DNA of 64,000 nt from Pseudomonadota bacterium (GTDB lineage: Bacteria > Desulfobacterota > Binatia > Binatales > Binataceae): contig JAJPKA010000018.1 of assembly GCA_021323945.1 (NCBI GenBank), forward strand, positions 598,853-662,852, read 5' to 3'. The stretch's first letter is position 1; each line of letters begins with the position of its first letter. The translations under genes and the position numbers were made by a program. The notes beneath the pieces were generated by a model. It did no database searches and was not told where the DNA came from. It saw only the letters and a program-made list of their open reading frames with translations. This document shows, in pieces, positions 20,084 to 29,385 of the stretch.

Positions 20084-22096
20084 CTATAACAGGTTAAAGT
20101 TGTATTGGAGCTGAGCAATGAGATAGCTCTGCCCCTTGAACAAGCCGACTCCTGCTTCCTTGTCACCGCCCAGAATCTCGATCGCCTGCAACTTTAGGAA
20201 GTACTTCTTGGTCCAGGGCGGATTCAATGTCAGCGACGGGAACAATGCGAAGGTATCTCCCTTGGGATTCCAGATCATGGTCCAGGTCGGTGCAAAATCC
20301 GACCACCACCACGAGGTGCCAACGTTAAACAGCACACTTACGTCATTCTTGAGATTCTGCTCACTCAGGTCGTTACCGACATACGAGAACTTCGCATTGT
20401 CCAGGATAGTGGTTTGAATCTCTTCCAGGTTTACGGTCAGGTTGCCCGTGGTCGTCAGCCAAGGAGCGTACGCCTGGTCGATATCCAAGGCTAGCATGTA
20501 TTTTACGACATCCGACCACCGCTGTCCGTTCATATCCTGGAATCGGTTGCTCTCGAACGAGACGTGGTTCTGATAGAGCATCTCACCACGGAACACGGCG
20601 GGAAAATACTCCGCGATTGAAGCAGGCATCGGCAGCGGCCTGTCCATCGTTACGCCGAACTCCTGGATTGGGTAATAGCTATAGTTCCAAAGGTTAGTGT
20701 AGGGAGTCCACTTCAGGCTCCAGGGAGCCCCACCGCTCACGTTGTCGTTGTAATAGAGCAGTGTCCATTCGGTTGCTCCAAAGAGGGTGTGGAGACGTAC
20801 CCCTTCGTTCCAGTTTTCGGGCTGCATTCCTGGCACCCGCCAGAAGCCCGCATCGACCAGCAGTCCGTCACCAATTGGGCCGTAGTTGCCCTGTCTCCTG
20901 CTTAATCCCAGGTTACAGACGGGATGGAAATTCTTCGGATAGGGATTAAAGCCGGGGCGCACCAAACCAGGGAGACAAACGAAGAACTCGCGCGCCGCTG
21001 GGGGATCGACCAGATTAGCTCCAACGCAAGGTCCGGGGAAGTTCACACACGGTCCAGCAAGCTGCTGCGACGAGGTCGCATATGGGCCATGCGGCGCCAA
21101 TGGAGCGTTTGCACCAAAGATTGCATCCGTCGAGTACTGAACGTCGAATCGAGCGCTTGGACCGTGACTCGCAGCCGGATAACACGGGTTCACGCGGCCG
21201 GCAGTTAGCTCGCTGTTGAACTTATTGTATGGATCGTGAGTCTGCTCCGGCCACCACCGCGGCTGAAAACCGGGCTCGACCACAACCTCGATGAAATTCG
21301 ACGTCAGAGGTCCAATTTCAGGTAGATTGAGAATAGGGTGGATCATCCACTGCGGGTCGCGTGACTGCTCGAGGTTGGCAAAACCGAAAGCCCAACAGGT
21401 ATCAGTGGGATTAACCACGTCGCCCACGCGGAAAGCCAGTGATTGTCCCCAAACAACTATCTGATTACCAATGAAAGTGGTAAGCGGGCCGGTTTTGTTT
21501 TCCCACCACGCGTCGCGCACCTGATAGTTGTTGTAAAAGTCATTGGTCACGTGACCGAAACTGGAGTGAAACGGCGTTGCCTGTGAATAGAAAGGATTGT
21601 TCGCGCTATTGAACGAGTATGGCGGTTCATACACGAACCACTCGCGCATGAAGAACGTATTGTTTTCGTTGAGCCGATAATTCTCGTCGATCTGCAAGAG
21701 GCTCCGAGCCACGGCCAAGTTGTTGCGGCTTCGCGTATACGCTTTCAGAGTTGTCGGATTTTGCCACATACCGAAGGTCTCGTTGGCGTAACCCGAAATG
21801 TGCAGACCACTGAGCCAGCCTGCCTCCGCCCCAGCTGGCTCGCTGGAGGTGCCGGCCCCGACCGCCGGCGCACCCGCGGCTCCCATCGAGGCTGAACCAC
21901 CCGCGCCCCCGGCTTGGGGCAAAACATTTGATACTGAATTAGTGATGCTCAACCCGTTGCTCGGCTGAGCGAAGATATCGCCAGCTCTGCTGGTGGCGAA
22001 CGAGAAGGCAATGATCAAGACGGTTGCCGCGATCGCATTGAATGCTCTCAAGCCTTGGCGGAGTACGCCAGAACACAGCCAGTCTCCGATCCCCAT
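20084..22096 (-). CDS. DUF1302-type outer-membrane beta-barrel protein
   Basis: A 670-residue protein resembling DUF1302 proteins of Gram-negative bacteria, which are often encoded near substrate-oxidising or RND-type genes and are thought to act in outer-membrane transport. It starts with a long signal peptide (hydrophobic core IAATVLIIAFSFATS, about 22-36). A Gly/Ala-rich linker follows (about 62-95), then alternating amphipathic strands typical of a barrel (for example FIGNQIVVWGQSLAFRVGDVVNP), ending in QLQYNFNLL. Most DUF1302 proteins end in an aromatic residue, whereas this ends Phe-Asn-Leu-Leu. The usual DUF1329 partner is not in this window. The ATG has an AAGGAGG six bases upstream. 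Confidence 0.8.
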   Translation of the reverse strand: MGIGDWLCSGVLRQGLRAFNAIAATVLIIAFSFATSRAGDIFAQPSNGLSITNSVSNVLPQAGGAGGSASMGAAGAPAVGAGTSSEPAGAEAGWLSGLHISGYANETFGMWQNPTTLKAYTRSRNNLAVARSLLQIDENYRLNENNTFFMREWFVYEPPYSFNSANNPFYSQATPFHSSFGHVTNDFYNNYQVRDAWWENKTGPLTTFIGNQIVVWGQSLAFRVGDVVNPTDTCWAFGFANLEQSRDPQWMIHPILNLPEIGPLTSNFIEVVVEPGFQPRWWPEQTHDPYNKFNSELTAGRVNPCYPAASHGPSARFDVQYSTDAIFGANAPLAPHGPYATSSQQLAGPCVNFPGPCVGANLVDPPAAREFFVCLPGLVRPGFNPYPKNFHPVCNLGLSRRQGNYGPIGDGLLVDAGFWRVPGMQPENWNEGVRLHTLFGATEWTLLYYNDNVSGGAPWSLKWTPYTNLWNYSYYPIQEFGVTMDRPLPMPASIAEYFPAVFRGEMLYQNHVSFESNRFQDMNGQRWSDVVKYMLALDIDQAYAPWLTTTGNLTVNLEEIQTTILDNAKFSYVGNDLSEQNLKNDVSVLFNVGTSWWWSDFAPTWTMIWNPKGDTFALFPSLTLNPPWTKKYFLKLQAIEILGGDKEAGVGLFKGQSYLIAQLQYNFNLL

Positions 22097-22392
22097 TGTT
22101 TCCTCCTTCGAGCGTCAAGTGGACAGGCCTTGCTTTGCCTGTCTCCCCCACCCGATCAGTCGTCCCCACGACCGATCTTTTCTCCATTCCGAGCGCCAGT
22201 AACTCTGCCGCATAGGTGCTGGCGCCGATGAAACTGCTCGTTATTGAGACTGCGTTGACAGTGCTATAGATTTCGCTTCGCTTTTATTTACTTGTTTTTA
22301 GCCCACCTCCTTCGAAGGTTTCCCCCAAAACACGGTTAGACCGCCCCTTCTTAACGGAGCTATAAAAAAAGGTCAATAGTCCGGTAGGTTGG

Positions 22393-23181
22393 CTATTGTT
22401 CCTTGATGCCTCCGAAAATAGCGAGGTCTAGATAGCGCCAATAGCAATCCACGGAGCGAAACCCCGCTTGGGATAACCAATGGAGCTGGTCGGTGAGGGA
22501 CGCGATTCGGCTCTCATGCTCGCCTCCAGCTAATCGCCGCTGTTCACGTATCTCCGCCTCGATTTCCTGCCGTGAACGGCTCATGCCTCGTTTGGATCGC
22601 TCCTGCTCCTGTATGGCTAGGAGGTTCAGCCTTTCGAATTGCTCCTTTAGTGCGGGTGGAGTACTAACGACATCGTTGTTGAGAAAGATCCCTCCTCGAG
22701 CGAGCAAGTCAAAGATCTCCCGGTAGAGTTCCTGTTTGCGCCGGTCGGTCAAATGATGAATCGCAATTGCCGAAACGGCGACATTGAACGGCCCGTTGGG
22801 CGTGCTTTCAACGTCTATTGGTCGCGCTCTATCTTGTAATGCACCAATCCACGAACTGTCCGACAGATCAGCTTTGCGGATTCGTGCGCGGGAGCCATAT
22901 TTCAACAACCGCTCAGTAGCATGGGCGATCATTGGCTCCGAGCCGTCGACACAGGTCACGGTTGCCGACGGAAAGTGCTTTAGGATCCTTTCCGTTAGCG
23001 AGCCGAAGCCCGCCCCCAGGTCGAGGACCGACAAAGACGCGTTGGGCGAGTAGGGAATAAGCTCTACCAGCAGCTTCAGCTGTTCCTCACGGCGAGGAAT
23101 AATGATCTCGGAATTTTCGAGGAAATAAGCGACTTTCCTTGCGTCGCCCCAACCACCGAGTGTATCGTGCCCAGCGACCAT
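22393..23181 (-). CDS. class I SAM-dependent methyltransferase
   Basis: A 262-residue Rossmann-fold methyltransferase. Motif I is VLDLGAGFGSLTERIL, the acidic post-I residue is in VTCVDGSEPMI, and NVAVSAIAIHHLTD is the motif IV/V region. These are typical of small-molecule methyltransferases (UbiE/Methyltransf_25 kind), and the acceptor is unknown. The open frame extends nine codons upstream, but the ATG at 23181 has GGAGG six bases before it and is preferred. The gene stands alone on the minus strand. Confidence 0.88.
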   Translation of the reverse strand: MVAGHDTLGGWGDARKVAYFLENSEIIIPRREEQLKLLVELIPYSPNASLSVLDLGAGFGSLTERILKHFPSATVTCVDGSEPMIAHATERLLKYGSRARIRKADLSDSSWIGALQDRARPIDVESTPNGPFNVAVSAIAIHHLTDRRKQELYREIFDLLARGGIFLNNDVVSTPPALKEQFERLNLLAIQEQERSKRGMSRSRQEIEAEIREQRRLAGGEHESRIASLTDQLHWLSQAGFRSVDCYWRYLDLAIFGGIKEQ

Positions 23182-23532
23182 TTCGCTCCTCCAGCCGAGA
23201 GTTGGCAAAAACCAAGCAAAATCCGGATCAGAGGTTTTTGCAAACGGTTCCGTTGGAGATGAAAAAAGCTACGCGGAATCCTGGAACTGCCCGCCAGATT
23301 TCGAACTCAAAGACGAAGCTACGCCGAAACGTCAACGCCTATTTGCTTGTCGTCATGGTCAAAAGGATGTCTACTAATTCTGACAGCTAGTGTCGCGTCG
23401 CACCCATAGTAATCGTCGAGGCCCGGCCTTCGACGAACTATTGCTAGCCGGCAATAGTTATGCGAAGTAAGCAAGTAAAGATATGCAAAGTTCAATGACA
23501 GGAAAGCCCTGACAACGAAAGGAGGCAGTTCC
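23182..23532. other. divergent intergenic region
   Basis: Some 350 bases between the methyltransferase (minus) and the VOC gene (plus). No gene is seen. The part near 23450-23500 is AT-rich (AAGTAAGCAAGTAAAGATATG) and is the likely promoter zone. AAAGGAGG at 23518-23525 is the ribosome site of the VOC gene. Confidence 0.4.
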
Positions 23533-24057
23533 GTGTCGCACAAAGGCTTTTCGCATATCGGGTTATCAACCTTAGATCTCGACAAGACGCGTGAGTTTTA
23601 CGAAGGAGTCCTGGGTTTCAAGCCGGTTCGCTGCGATACGATAACTATCAAGGAAGGCGGCAAGATTCGCCACATTTTCTTCGATACCGGGCGTGACCAA
23701 CTCATCGCCTTTATGGAAGCAAGAGGCGTGGAGGGTATTCCGGCGGAGTATGACGCGGGGATCAATCGCGGCTTGGGCGTACCCAGCGCCTTTTACCACT
23801 TCGCCTTCGAGGCCGGCAACGAGGCGGCCCTTGAGCAGAAGCGCCAGGAGCTGATCAGTAAAGGCGTTCAGGTCAGCGAGATAGTCGATCATGATTGGGC
23901 CAAATCGATCTATTTCAAAGATCCCAATGGTATGCAGCTTGAATACTGCTGCTTGACCCGGGAACTGAATGAAGACGATGCCAAAATGCAGGATCGGTTC
24001 TCGCTCTCCGTCAAGGCGCTGGGACTCGACGACGTAAGCCGCTTGCGTTCGCAGTGA
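23533..24057 (+). CDS. VOC family (glyoxalase/extradiol dioxygenase fold) protein
   Basis: A 174-residue vicinal-oxygen-chelate protein. The first module has the metal-ligand His in KGFSHIGLSTLDLDKTREFYEGVLGF. The second module has FYHFAFEAGNEAALEQKR and ends in IYFKDPNGMQLEYCC, where the Glu is the usual last ligand. The GTG at 23533 is preceded by AAAGGAGG and is clearly the start. Substrate is not predictable. Together with the GFA, SDR and MFS genes nearby it suggests small-molecule catabolism. Confidence 0.88.
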   Translation: MSHKGFSHIGLSTLDLDKTREFYEGVLGFKPVRCDTITIKEGGKIRHIFFDTGRDQLIAFMEARGVEGIPAEYDAGINRGLGVPSAFYHFAFEAGNEAALEQKRQELISKGVQVSEIVDHDWAKSIYFKDPNGMQLEYCCLTRELNEDDAKMQDRFSLSVKALGLDDVSRLRSQ

Positions 24058-24169
24058 CACTTTAGATTCCGCGGAACATCCAGCCAGGGTTGGTTGGCCT
24101 TCTCGGCTCGAGAATGGTGCGGCGGCTGTCGGCAGTTAGCCGCCGTCACAGGAAAAAGGGAGAGTCATC

Positions 24170-24580
24170 ATGGGTGTGCAAGGTGGCTGCATGTGCGGGC
24201 TGGTACGCTACGAATGTACGGCCGACCCCATATTCATGGGCAATTGTCATTGTCGGGATTGTCAGCGGGCGGCCGGCGCCGCCTATGCGCCCGCTATTGG
24301 CGTACCCCGCAATGCCGTAAAGATTACGGGAGAGGTCAAATACTACGAGTCGAAGGCTGACAGTGGCAACATGGCCCGGCGGGCATTCTGTCCGAATTGC
24401 GGGTCACGTCTGTTTTCGTTTCCGCCATTTGCCCCTGATCTGATGGTTATCCTGGCAACGAGTCTGGATGATCCCAGCATCTTCAAACCTGCCATGGACA
24501 TCTATACTTCCAGCGCACAACCGTGGGATCACATGAATCCGGCCTTACCTAAATTCCCAAAGATGCCACCACCAGGGTGA
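24170..24580 (+). CDS. GFA (glutathione-dependent formaldehyde-activating) family protein
   Basis: A 136-residue zinc protein with all expected cysteines: Cys7 and Cys9 (GGCMCG), Cys26/Cys28/Cys31 (NCHCRDCQ) and Cys74/Cys77 (FCPNCGS). The founding Gfa accelerates formation of S-hydroxymethylglutathione, but most members have no proven function. The ATG at 24170 follows AAGGGAGAG. It follows the VOC gene by 112 bases on the same strand. Confidence 0.9.
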   Translation: MGVQGGCMCGLVRYECTADPIFMGNCHCRDCQRAAGAAYAPAIGVPRNAVKITGEVKYYESKADSGNMARRAFCPNCGSRLFSFPPFAPDLMVILATSLDDPSIFKPAMDIYTSSAQPWDHMNPALPKFPKMPPPG

Positions 24581-24695
24581 TTGCGAAGTGCCGGCGTGAC
24601 GGCCTTTCAGACGCCATCGACCCTGGACGCAACACGTGAGCTATTGACGCCTAATCGTTTGCGCCCGGGCTGCGGAGACTGAGCCATTATACCGG

Positions 24696-25463
24696 TTAGA
24701 CAACCGCACCGGCGCTGGTGTGGATGGTCTGGCCGGTTATTTGTCGGCTGCCTGGCAGACACAGGAAGACGATCGCCGCAGCTACATCTTCGGGCATCGA
24801 GACCCGATGAAAAAGATTCTCGAGCGGCCCTGACGAGGCAATGCGTTGCAATGCCTCCGTATCGCCCAATACGCGTGTCATGCCCGTGGCGGTGATGCCC
24901 GGAGCCACGGCGTTTACGTTGATATCGTACTTTGCCAATTCGGCCGCAGCGCTGCGAGTCAACTGAACGACCGCCGCTTTCGAGCTGGCATATGCGATCG
25001 GTGATTGACGCGCCCGGAAGGCTGAACTGGAGCTGATATTCACGATGCGGCCGCCGCCACCCCGGTCGATCATGTGGCGCGCAACATACTTCATCATCAA
25101 CATCAAGGCCTTCAGATTCACCGTGTGGATGAAATCCCAGTCGCTCTCTTCCTGCTCGACCAGAGTTTGAAAGCGTCCGGCGACTCCTGCCGCATTGACG
25201 AGAATGTCAATGCGGCCGAACTGCTGAATCACGCGCTCGACGATGGTCGGAATGAGTTTTGTGTCAGCCAGATCGATGGTATAAGCGACAGCATCGCCGC
25301 CCTTTCTGCGCCCTTCTTCGGCTGCCGACCGAGCACCGGCTTCGTCGCGATCAAGCACCGCGACGGCCGCTCCCTGGTCAATGAGAGCGGTAACGGTAGC
25401 TCGCCCGATACCCGATGCGCCGCCTGTAACTATGGCCTTTTTGCCGATAAGCTCAGCGTTCAT
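24696..25463 (-). CDS. short-chain dehydrogenase/reductase
   Basis: A classical SDR of 255 residues. The cofactor loop TGGASGIGRAT is near residue 13, NAAGVAG near residue 90, and the catalytic Ser and Tyr-x3-Lys are in NISSSSAF and YASSKAA. The acidic residue in AVLDRDEAGA suggests NAD rather than NADP. The frame extends eight codons upstream, but the ATG at 25463 has GAAGGA seven bases before it. It lies downstream of the MFS transporter gene on the same strand (78 bases apart) and may use a substrate imported by it. Confidence 0.93.
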   Translation of the reverse strand: MNAELIGKKAIVTGGASGIGRATVTALIDQGAAVAVLDRDEAGARSAAEEGRRKGGDAVAYTIDLADTKLIPTIVERVIQQFGRIDILVNAAGVAGRFQTLVEQEESDWDFIHTVNLKALMLMMKYVARHMIDRGGGGRIVNISSSSAFRARQSPIAYASSKAAVVQLTRSAAAELAKYDINVNAVAPGITATGMTRVLGDTEALQRIASSGPLENLFHRVSMPEDVAAAIVFLCLPGSRQITGQTIHTSAGAVV

Positions 25464-25541
25464 AATCGAATCCTTCGAGCTAAACAATGCGCATTCGTTA
25501 GCATCACGCCAAGCTGCGGAAAAGACCTGTGTCTCCGTAAA

Positions 25542-26882
25542 TCAGGCCTGCTCCGGCTCGAAAGAGGGATCGTGCGGAGCGGCCGGCATGGTCTCCGGCG
25601 AGAGTTCCTCCAGTGTTCTACCCCGGGTTTCAGGGATAAAGGCCAGCACGAGAATAGCACCGATCACCGGGCCAGCGGCAAACAACGCCGCGGCATTACC
25701 CAGTCCCCCGAGACAATCAGATAAAAGACCCGCCAAAACCGGTGCGAGCGTCCAGCCCATCTGGCCGACCACCTGGACGGTTAGGCTAAATCCGGTGGCT
25801 CGTGCGCAAGTCGGAAAGAGCTCCGAAGACAGAGCCGAGGTTGCCGTTCGGGCACCTTGATAAGCAAACATAGTTGCCATAAAGGCCAACTGGATGGTCG
25901 ATCGAGTATCACTTTGGAACAGTATCGCCATTGCAACTGCGGTAGATATACAAAAAAAAGCGGCGGTAGCCCGCCGCCCAACCCGGTCGAGCAACTGGCC
26001 ACTCACCAAGGTGCCGACGGTTCCCAACAGGTAGGCCCAAATAACCGCCGAGCCGACCTCACTAGAACTCCAGTGATGGTCGCGCTTCGCGTACAAGCTG
26101 AAAAAAGAAATCGTAGGACCACCTGCAAGACCGATACAGTTGCAAACCATCGAAATCAGCAACATCCTCCTTGCCCAGGGTCCGGCGGCCGAATCCAGGC
26201 ACCTTCGCAACGGCTCAAAGAATGGGGGACGCTTGTCACCACGCTGTGCACGCTCGCGCTCGAGTGTGGTGAAGCGTGCGGTCTCGTGCATCGCCCGCCT
26301 CAACCAGGCAGTTAGCAGCAAGGGCGTTACGCCCAGCAGATACATGCCTCGCCATCCCCACCTGGAATCCGCGATGCGCCCATAGAGGAGTGCGGCGGCC
26401 GCTACTCCGAGAAAGGCCACCATTAGCAGCAGCGAGATGGCGCGCGCCCGCCAGTCCTCGGGAAATTCCTCGCCGATCATTATCACCGCAACTCCGAACT
26501 CGGCGGCCAGAAAAACCTGCGCTGCACTTTGAAAAATGGTGAAGGTCAAAAGACCGGTCGACAGCGCGGTGAGCAGAGTAAAACATCCATAACAGAGTAC
26601 CGTGATACTGAGGATCGGCTTGCGTCCCCAGCAATCGGCCAGACTTACGACAAAAAAAGAGAACACCCCGCCGAAACGGACGACCGTGGCAATTGCGCCG
26701 ATCGCGGCATCGCTTATTTTAAATGTGCGAGCGATATCTGGTGTGCAGAGATGGAAAATTGTGATGTCATATCCTTCGAAAATCGTCGCCGAAAGTAACA
26801 TTCCCAAAAGCGCGCAAAGATAGCCGCGAGAATGGGCTGGGATGGGCGTGGTCGCGACGGCTGCTTCCGGCGCCAGTTCCAT
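25542..26882 (-). CDS. MFS transporter (sugar-porter/AAHS-like)
   Basis: A 446-residue major-facilitator permease with about twelve hydrophobic helices. Seen are GYDITIFHLCTPDI in helix 1, the loop 2-3 motif LADCWGRKPI, and RVGRRAT in the equivalent loop of the second half. The C-terminal PETRGRTLEELSPE is the sugar-porter/aromatic-acid-porter ending. An organic acid or sugar is likely, by family only. It probably forms an operon with the SDR gene. The ribosome site is weak. Confidence 0.9.
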   Translation of the reverse strand: MELAPEAAVATTPIPAHSRGYLCALLGMLLSATIFEGYDITIFHLCTPDIARTFKISDAAIGAIATVVRFGGVFSFFVVSLADCWGRKPILSITVLCYGCFTLLTALSTGLLTFTIFQSAAQVFLAAEFGVAVIMIGEEFPEDWRARAISLLLMVAFLGVAAAALLYGRIADSRWGWRGMYLLGVTPLLLTAWLRRAMHETARFTTLERERAQRGDKRPPFFEPLRRCLDSAAGPWARRMLLISMVCNCIGLAGGPTISFFSLYAKRDHHWSSSEVGSAVIWAYLLGTVGTLVSGQLLDRVGRRATAAFFCISTAVAMAILFQSDTRSTIQLAFMATMFAYQGARTATSALSSELFPTCARATGFSLTVQVVGQMGWTLAPVLAGLLSDCLGGLGNAAALFAAGPVIGAILVLAFIPETRGRTLEELSPETMPAAPHDPSFEPEQA

Positions 26883-27386
26883 AGAGATGTTCTCAGAGCG
26901 CTAACCGGGCCATCCTGGTAACGCTTGTTCTTGTGCCTAAACTGCAACCCGTTTCGGCTCTACCGAAGCTTATGCGGGGCGGGGGTAGCTGAAAAGTAGG
27001 CTTTTCGTGTCTGCCATTTCCAACACCGACCGCAGTTCCCGCGGGCCTTGGCGGTCACAAAGCCCCGAGGAATTCAGAAAGCTTTGCTACGGGGCGGTTA
27101 ATCCGCCGGTTTCAAATGAAAACGCGCTGCTTGAAAGGTTTAACGTTTAGGTCAACATGGAGCTCAATCGGGATCTTGATTTCAATATAGGTCGCGGATC
27201 CCGTAGTAGATGCCTCGGAGCACCTCAGCGAATCGGCCGTAACCGATGACATATGTTCACGGCTTGCCGCGGTCGAAGTCTCATCGAAAAAATGGCCAAA
27301 AAAGTGCCCGTGTAGTCGGCTGGATGGGTATCCGCCGCCACTATCGCAACGGCGAGATTCGGAGGACGCTCCCTCTCGGAGAATGC
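26883..27386. other. intergenic region, no gene seen
   Basis: About 500 bases between two minus-strand genes. Only short frames without family resemblance are present, and I see no clear terminator or promoter. Confidence 0.4.
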
Positions 27387-28484
27387 TCAGAAGTCGCGCC
27401 GATAACTGACAAAATTAGCGCTGACCTTGGCTCCCAGACTTTCCGCAGTTCGTCGCGAGGGCCAATTGTCGTCGAGCACCAGGGTGTAACCAGCAAACGC
27501 CATTCGATGTTGTGCCATGGTAAGAAAAGAGCGGGCCGCCATCGCCCTGCCGATGCCGCGGCCGCGGGCCATCTCGAGCACCCCGATGTTAATCAAAGCG
27601 CCGCGGGTGCCGCCGCCACGCTCGGGCTTAAGCCGGACACCACTGCGGACCCGAGCGAGCGTCCCGCTAAGATCCGGCACGGAAAAAACCGCGCCAACCG
27701 GTTGCTCCTCGAACACTGCGATCATTGACAGATCGCTGACCAGGGTGCCGGCCAGCGGCAGTAGCATCGGTCGCACTTCCTCGCGTGAAACCGGATTCCA
27801 TCCCCAATGGCGAGCGAAGGCCGAATTGGTTACGTCAGTCCAGACGTCGATCGCCGCCAGAAATCCGTATTCGCGCCAACTTCGGATCACCACACCGCGT
27901 TGACGGGCAGCTTCGATCATTTGCCGGTAACGCGCCAGAGTCGGCGGAGTCAAGGGAGCAGTATAGTCGACCTGTCCCTTTTCCGTCATAAAGTGGGCGT
28001 TTTTAAAATAGCGATGGTAGCAGTCAGGGTTACCGCGCAGCAGAAACGAAGGAAGCTCCCCGTAGTTATCAATCGCGTACGGATAATCGAGAAAGGCGGC
28101 AAAACCACTTCGGGCCCCGGTCATTCCACGCTTGGCCAACCAATTAACCGCGGTCTCGAGCAGCGCCCCCGCCGCCTCATCCTCTCCGGGCAGCGCTTCG
28201 AAGTGGATCAACTGACCGAGCTTTTCATTCCAGTGTTCGTTGTAGCGGTAATTCACCACTGCGCTGACGCGAGCGACGAGCTTATTGTCGCGCCACGCGC
28301 AGAAAGGAGATAGATCAAGATGGGCGGCAATCAATGAGCGACCGGCCAGCAACTCGATCTCATTGTGAATATCGGGTGGCCACCACGCGTCGCGCCCTCC
28401 GTAGACTTCGAATGGAAACCGCGCGAAATCCTCGAAGCGCTCGCGCGTGCTGATTTGTTCAACTCGGACGCTTTGCGCACACAA
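27387..28484 (-). CDS. GNAT-like N-acetyltransferase family protein
   Basis: A 365-residue protein resembling the two-lobed GNAT-related proteins common in deltaproteobacteria. The C-terminal lobe has the acetyl-CoA loop GVLEMARGRGIGRAM, close to the R/Q-x-x-G-x-G/A pattern, followed by LVLDDNWPSRRTAESLGA, the usual final motif. The N-terminal lobe begins with FPFEVYGGRDAWWPPDI. The substrate is unknown. The frame starts with TTG at 28484 after GGGGTG; no ATG or GTG offers a better start. Confidence 0.8.
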   Translation of the reverse strand: MCAQSVRVEQISTRERFEDFARFPFEVYGGRDAWWPPDIHNEIELLAGRSLIAAHLDLSPFCAWRDNKLVARVSAVVNYRYNEHWNEKLGQLIHFEALPGEDEAAGALLETAVNWLAKRGMTGARSGFAAFLDYPYAIDNYGELPSFLLRGNPDCYHRYFKNAHFMTEKGQVDYTAPLTPPTLARYRQMIEAARQRGVVIRSWREYGFLAAIDVWTDVTNSAFARHWGWNPVSREEVRPMLLPLAGTLVSDLSMIAVFEEQPVGAVFSVPDLSGTLARVRSGVRLKPERGGGTRGALINIGVLEMARGRGIGRAMAARSFLTMAQHRMAFAGYTLVLDDNWPSRRTAESLGAKVSANFVSYRRDF

Positions 28485-28784
28485 TGTGGCTTCACCCCGG
28501 GGGCGACTGCTACAGCTAGACGCTGACTTCCAAATAAGTCAGAAACGCAAAGACTTTGAGACGATATCGCTAACCGCCGTTGTGAGCAGTCAACATTACG
28601 CAACTCGGCAGGTGACTACTTCCAAGCGGATGCTTCCCCCTCAGTCTCGTGGGACTTCCATTACCACAACCACCGAGCTCTAACCTGTTAAGCAGCCAGG
28701 TCACGCTCAGAATAACCGATCAACCATCGAGTAGCAAAATTTTCCTCGGGTAAGCAGAGCAATTCAGATCTCCAAGCGCAAGTG
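28485..28784. other. intergenic region, no gene seen
   Basis: Some 300 bases between the GNAT-like gene and the acidic-protein gene, both on the minus strand. Nothing recognisable is seen in it. Confidence 0.35.
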
Positions 28785-29321
28785 CTACATGTCCGGTGTG
28801 CTCTGCTGGTTTTGCTCATCGGGGTTCAGATCATTCTGCTGATCGTCAGGGTTTGGCTGATTTGCCTCTGGATTTTGATAATTCTGGTCATTACCTTCAT
28901 CCGGATTGACGTCTCCCTGCGGGACGCTCCCGCTATCATCTGTTGGGCCGGCCTCAGGAAGGTCGCCATTTTCGTTCGACTGCGCGTCGGGCTGGTCGGA
29001 ATTATAACCGCCGACTGCGTCACCGGACTGATCCGGCGCTTCGTTGACATTCGAATCATTCGCATCGTTCTGCGCAAGAGGCTGAAAGACAGATGAGTCG
29101 TAAACCAGGCTGGATCGGCCGCTGAGGCCAAGCTTCGACGGCGCGAAGCCCACTGGCCCGGGCAGGAGGACAGCGCAAAAAAACGCTGCGCTGAGCTGCC
29201 GAATAGCCAGTCTCAGCCTCGCGTAAGTGCCGGGCCGATGCTCAAAAATATTATGATTATTGTGCGGACTCGCCGACGGGGAAGAGCTGCCGCTGTGGCT
29301 CGGTCTGCAAAGATCGCGCAT
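28785..29321 (-). CDS. acidic low-complexity protein with one hydrophobic segment
   Basis: No family recognised. Of 178 residues, 1-35 are polar, about 38-60 form a hydrophobic stretch (LSAAFFCAVLLPGPVGFA) that could be an internal signal or membrane anchor, and about 80-178 are almost entirely Asp, Asn, Gln, Glu, Pro and Gly (PNPDDQQNDLNPDEQNQQ is typical). Such a tail is disordered and acidic and would lie outside the inner membrane if the anchor works as a signal. The ATG has TTGGAGG ten bases upstream, which supports translation. The downstream neighbour is the GNAT-like gene; addA lies upstream. Confidence 0.5.
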   Translation of the reverse strand: MRDLCRPSHSGSSSPSASPHNNHNIFEHRPGTYARLRLAIRQLSAAFFCAVLLPGPVGFAPSKLGLSGRSSLVYDSSVFQPLAQNDANDSNVNEAPDQSGDAVGGYNSDQPDAQSNENGDLPEAGPTDDSGSVPQGDVNPDEGNDQNYQNPEANQPNPDDQQNDLNPDEQNQQSTPDM

Positions 29322-29385
29322 CGAACACTGACCTCCAACTAGTTTAAAGCGGTCACACGCCCAGCGGTTGATTCACCTGGTAACG

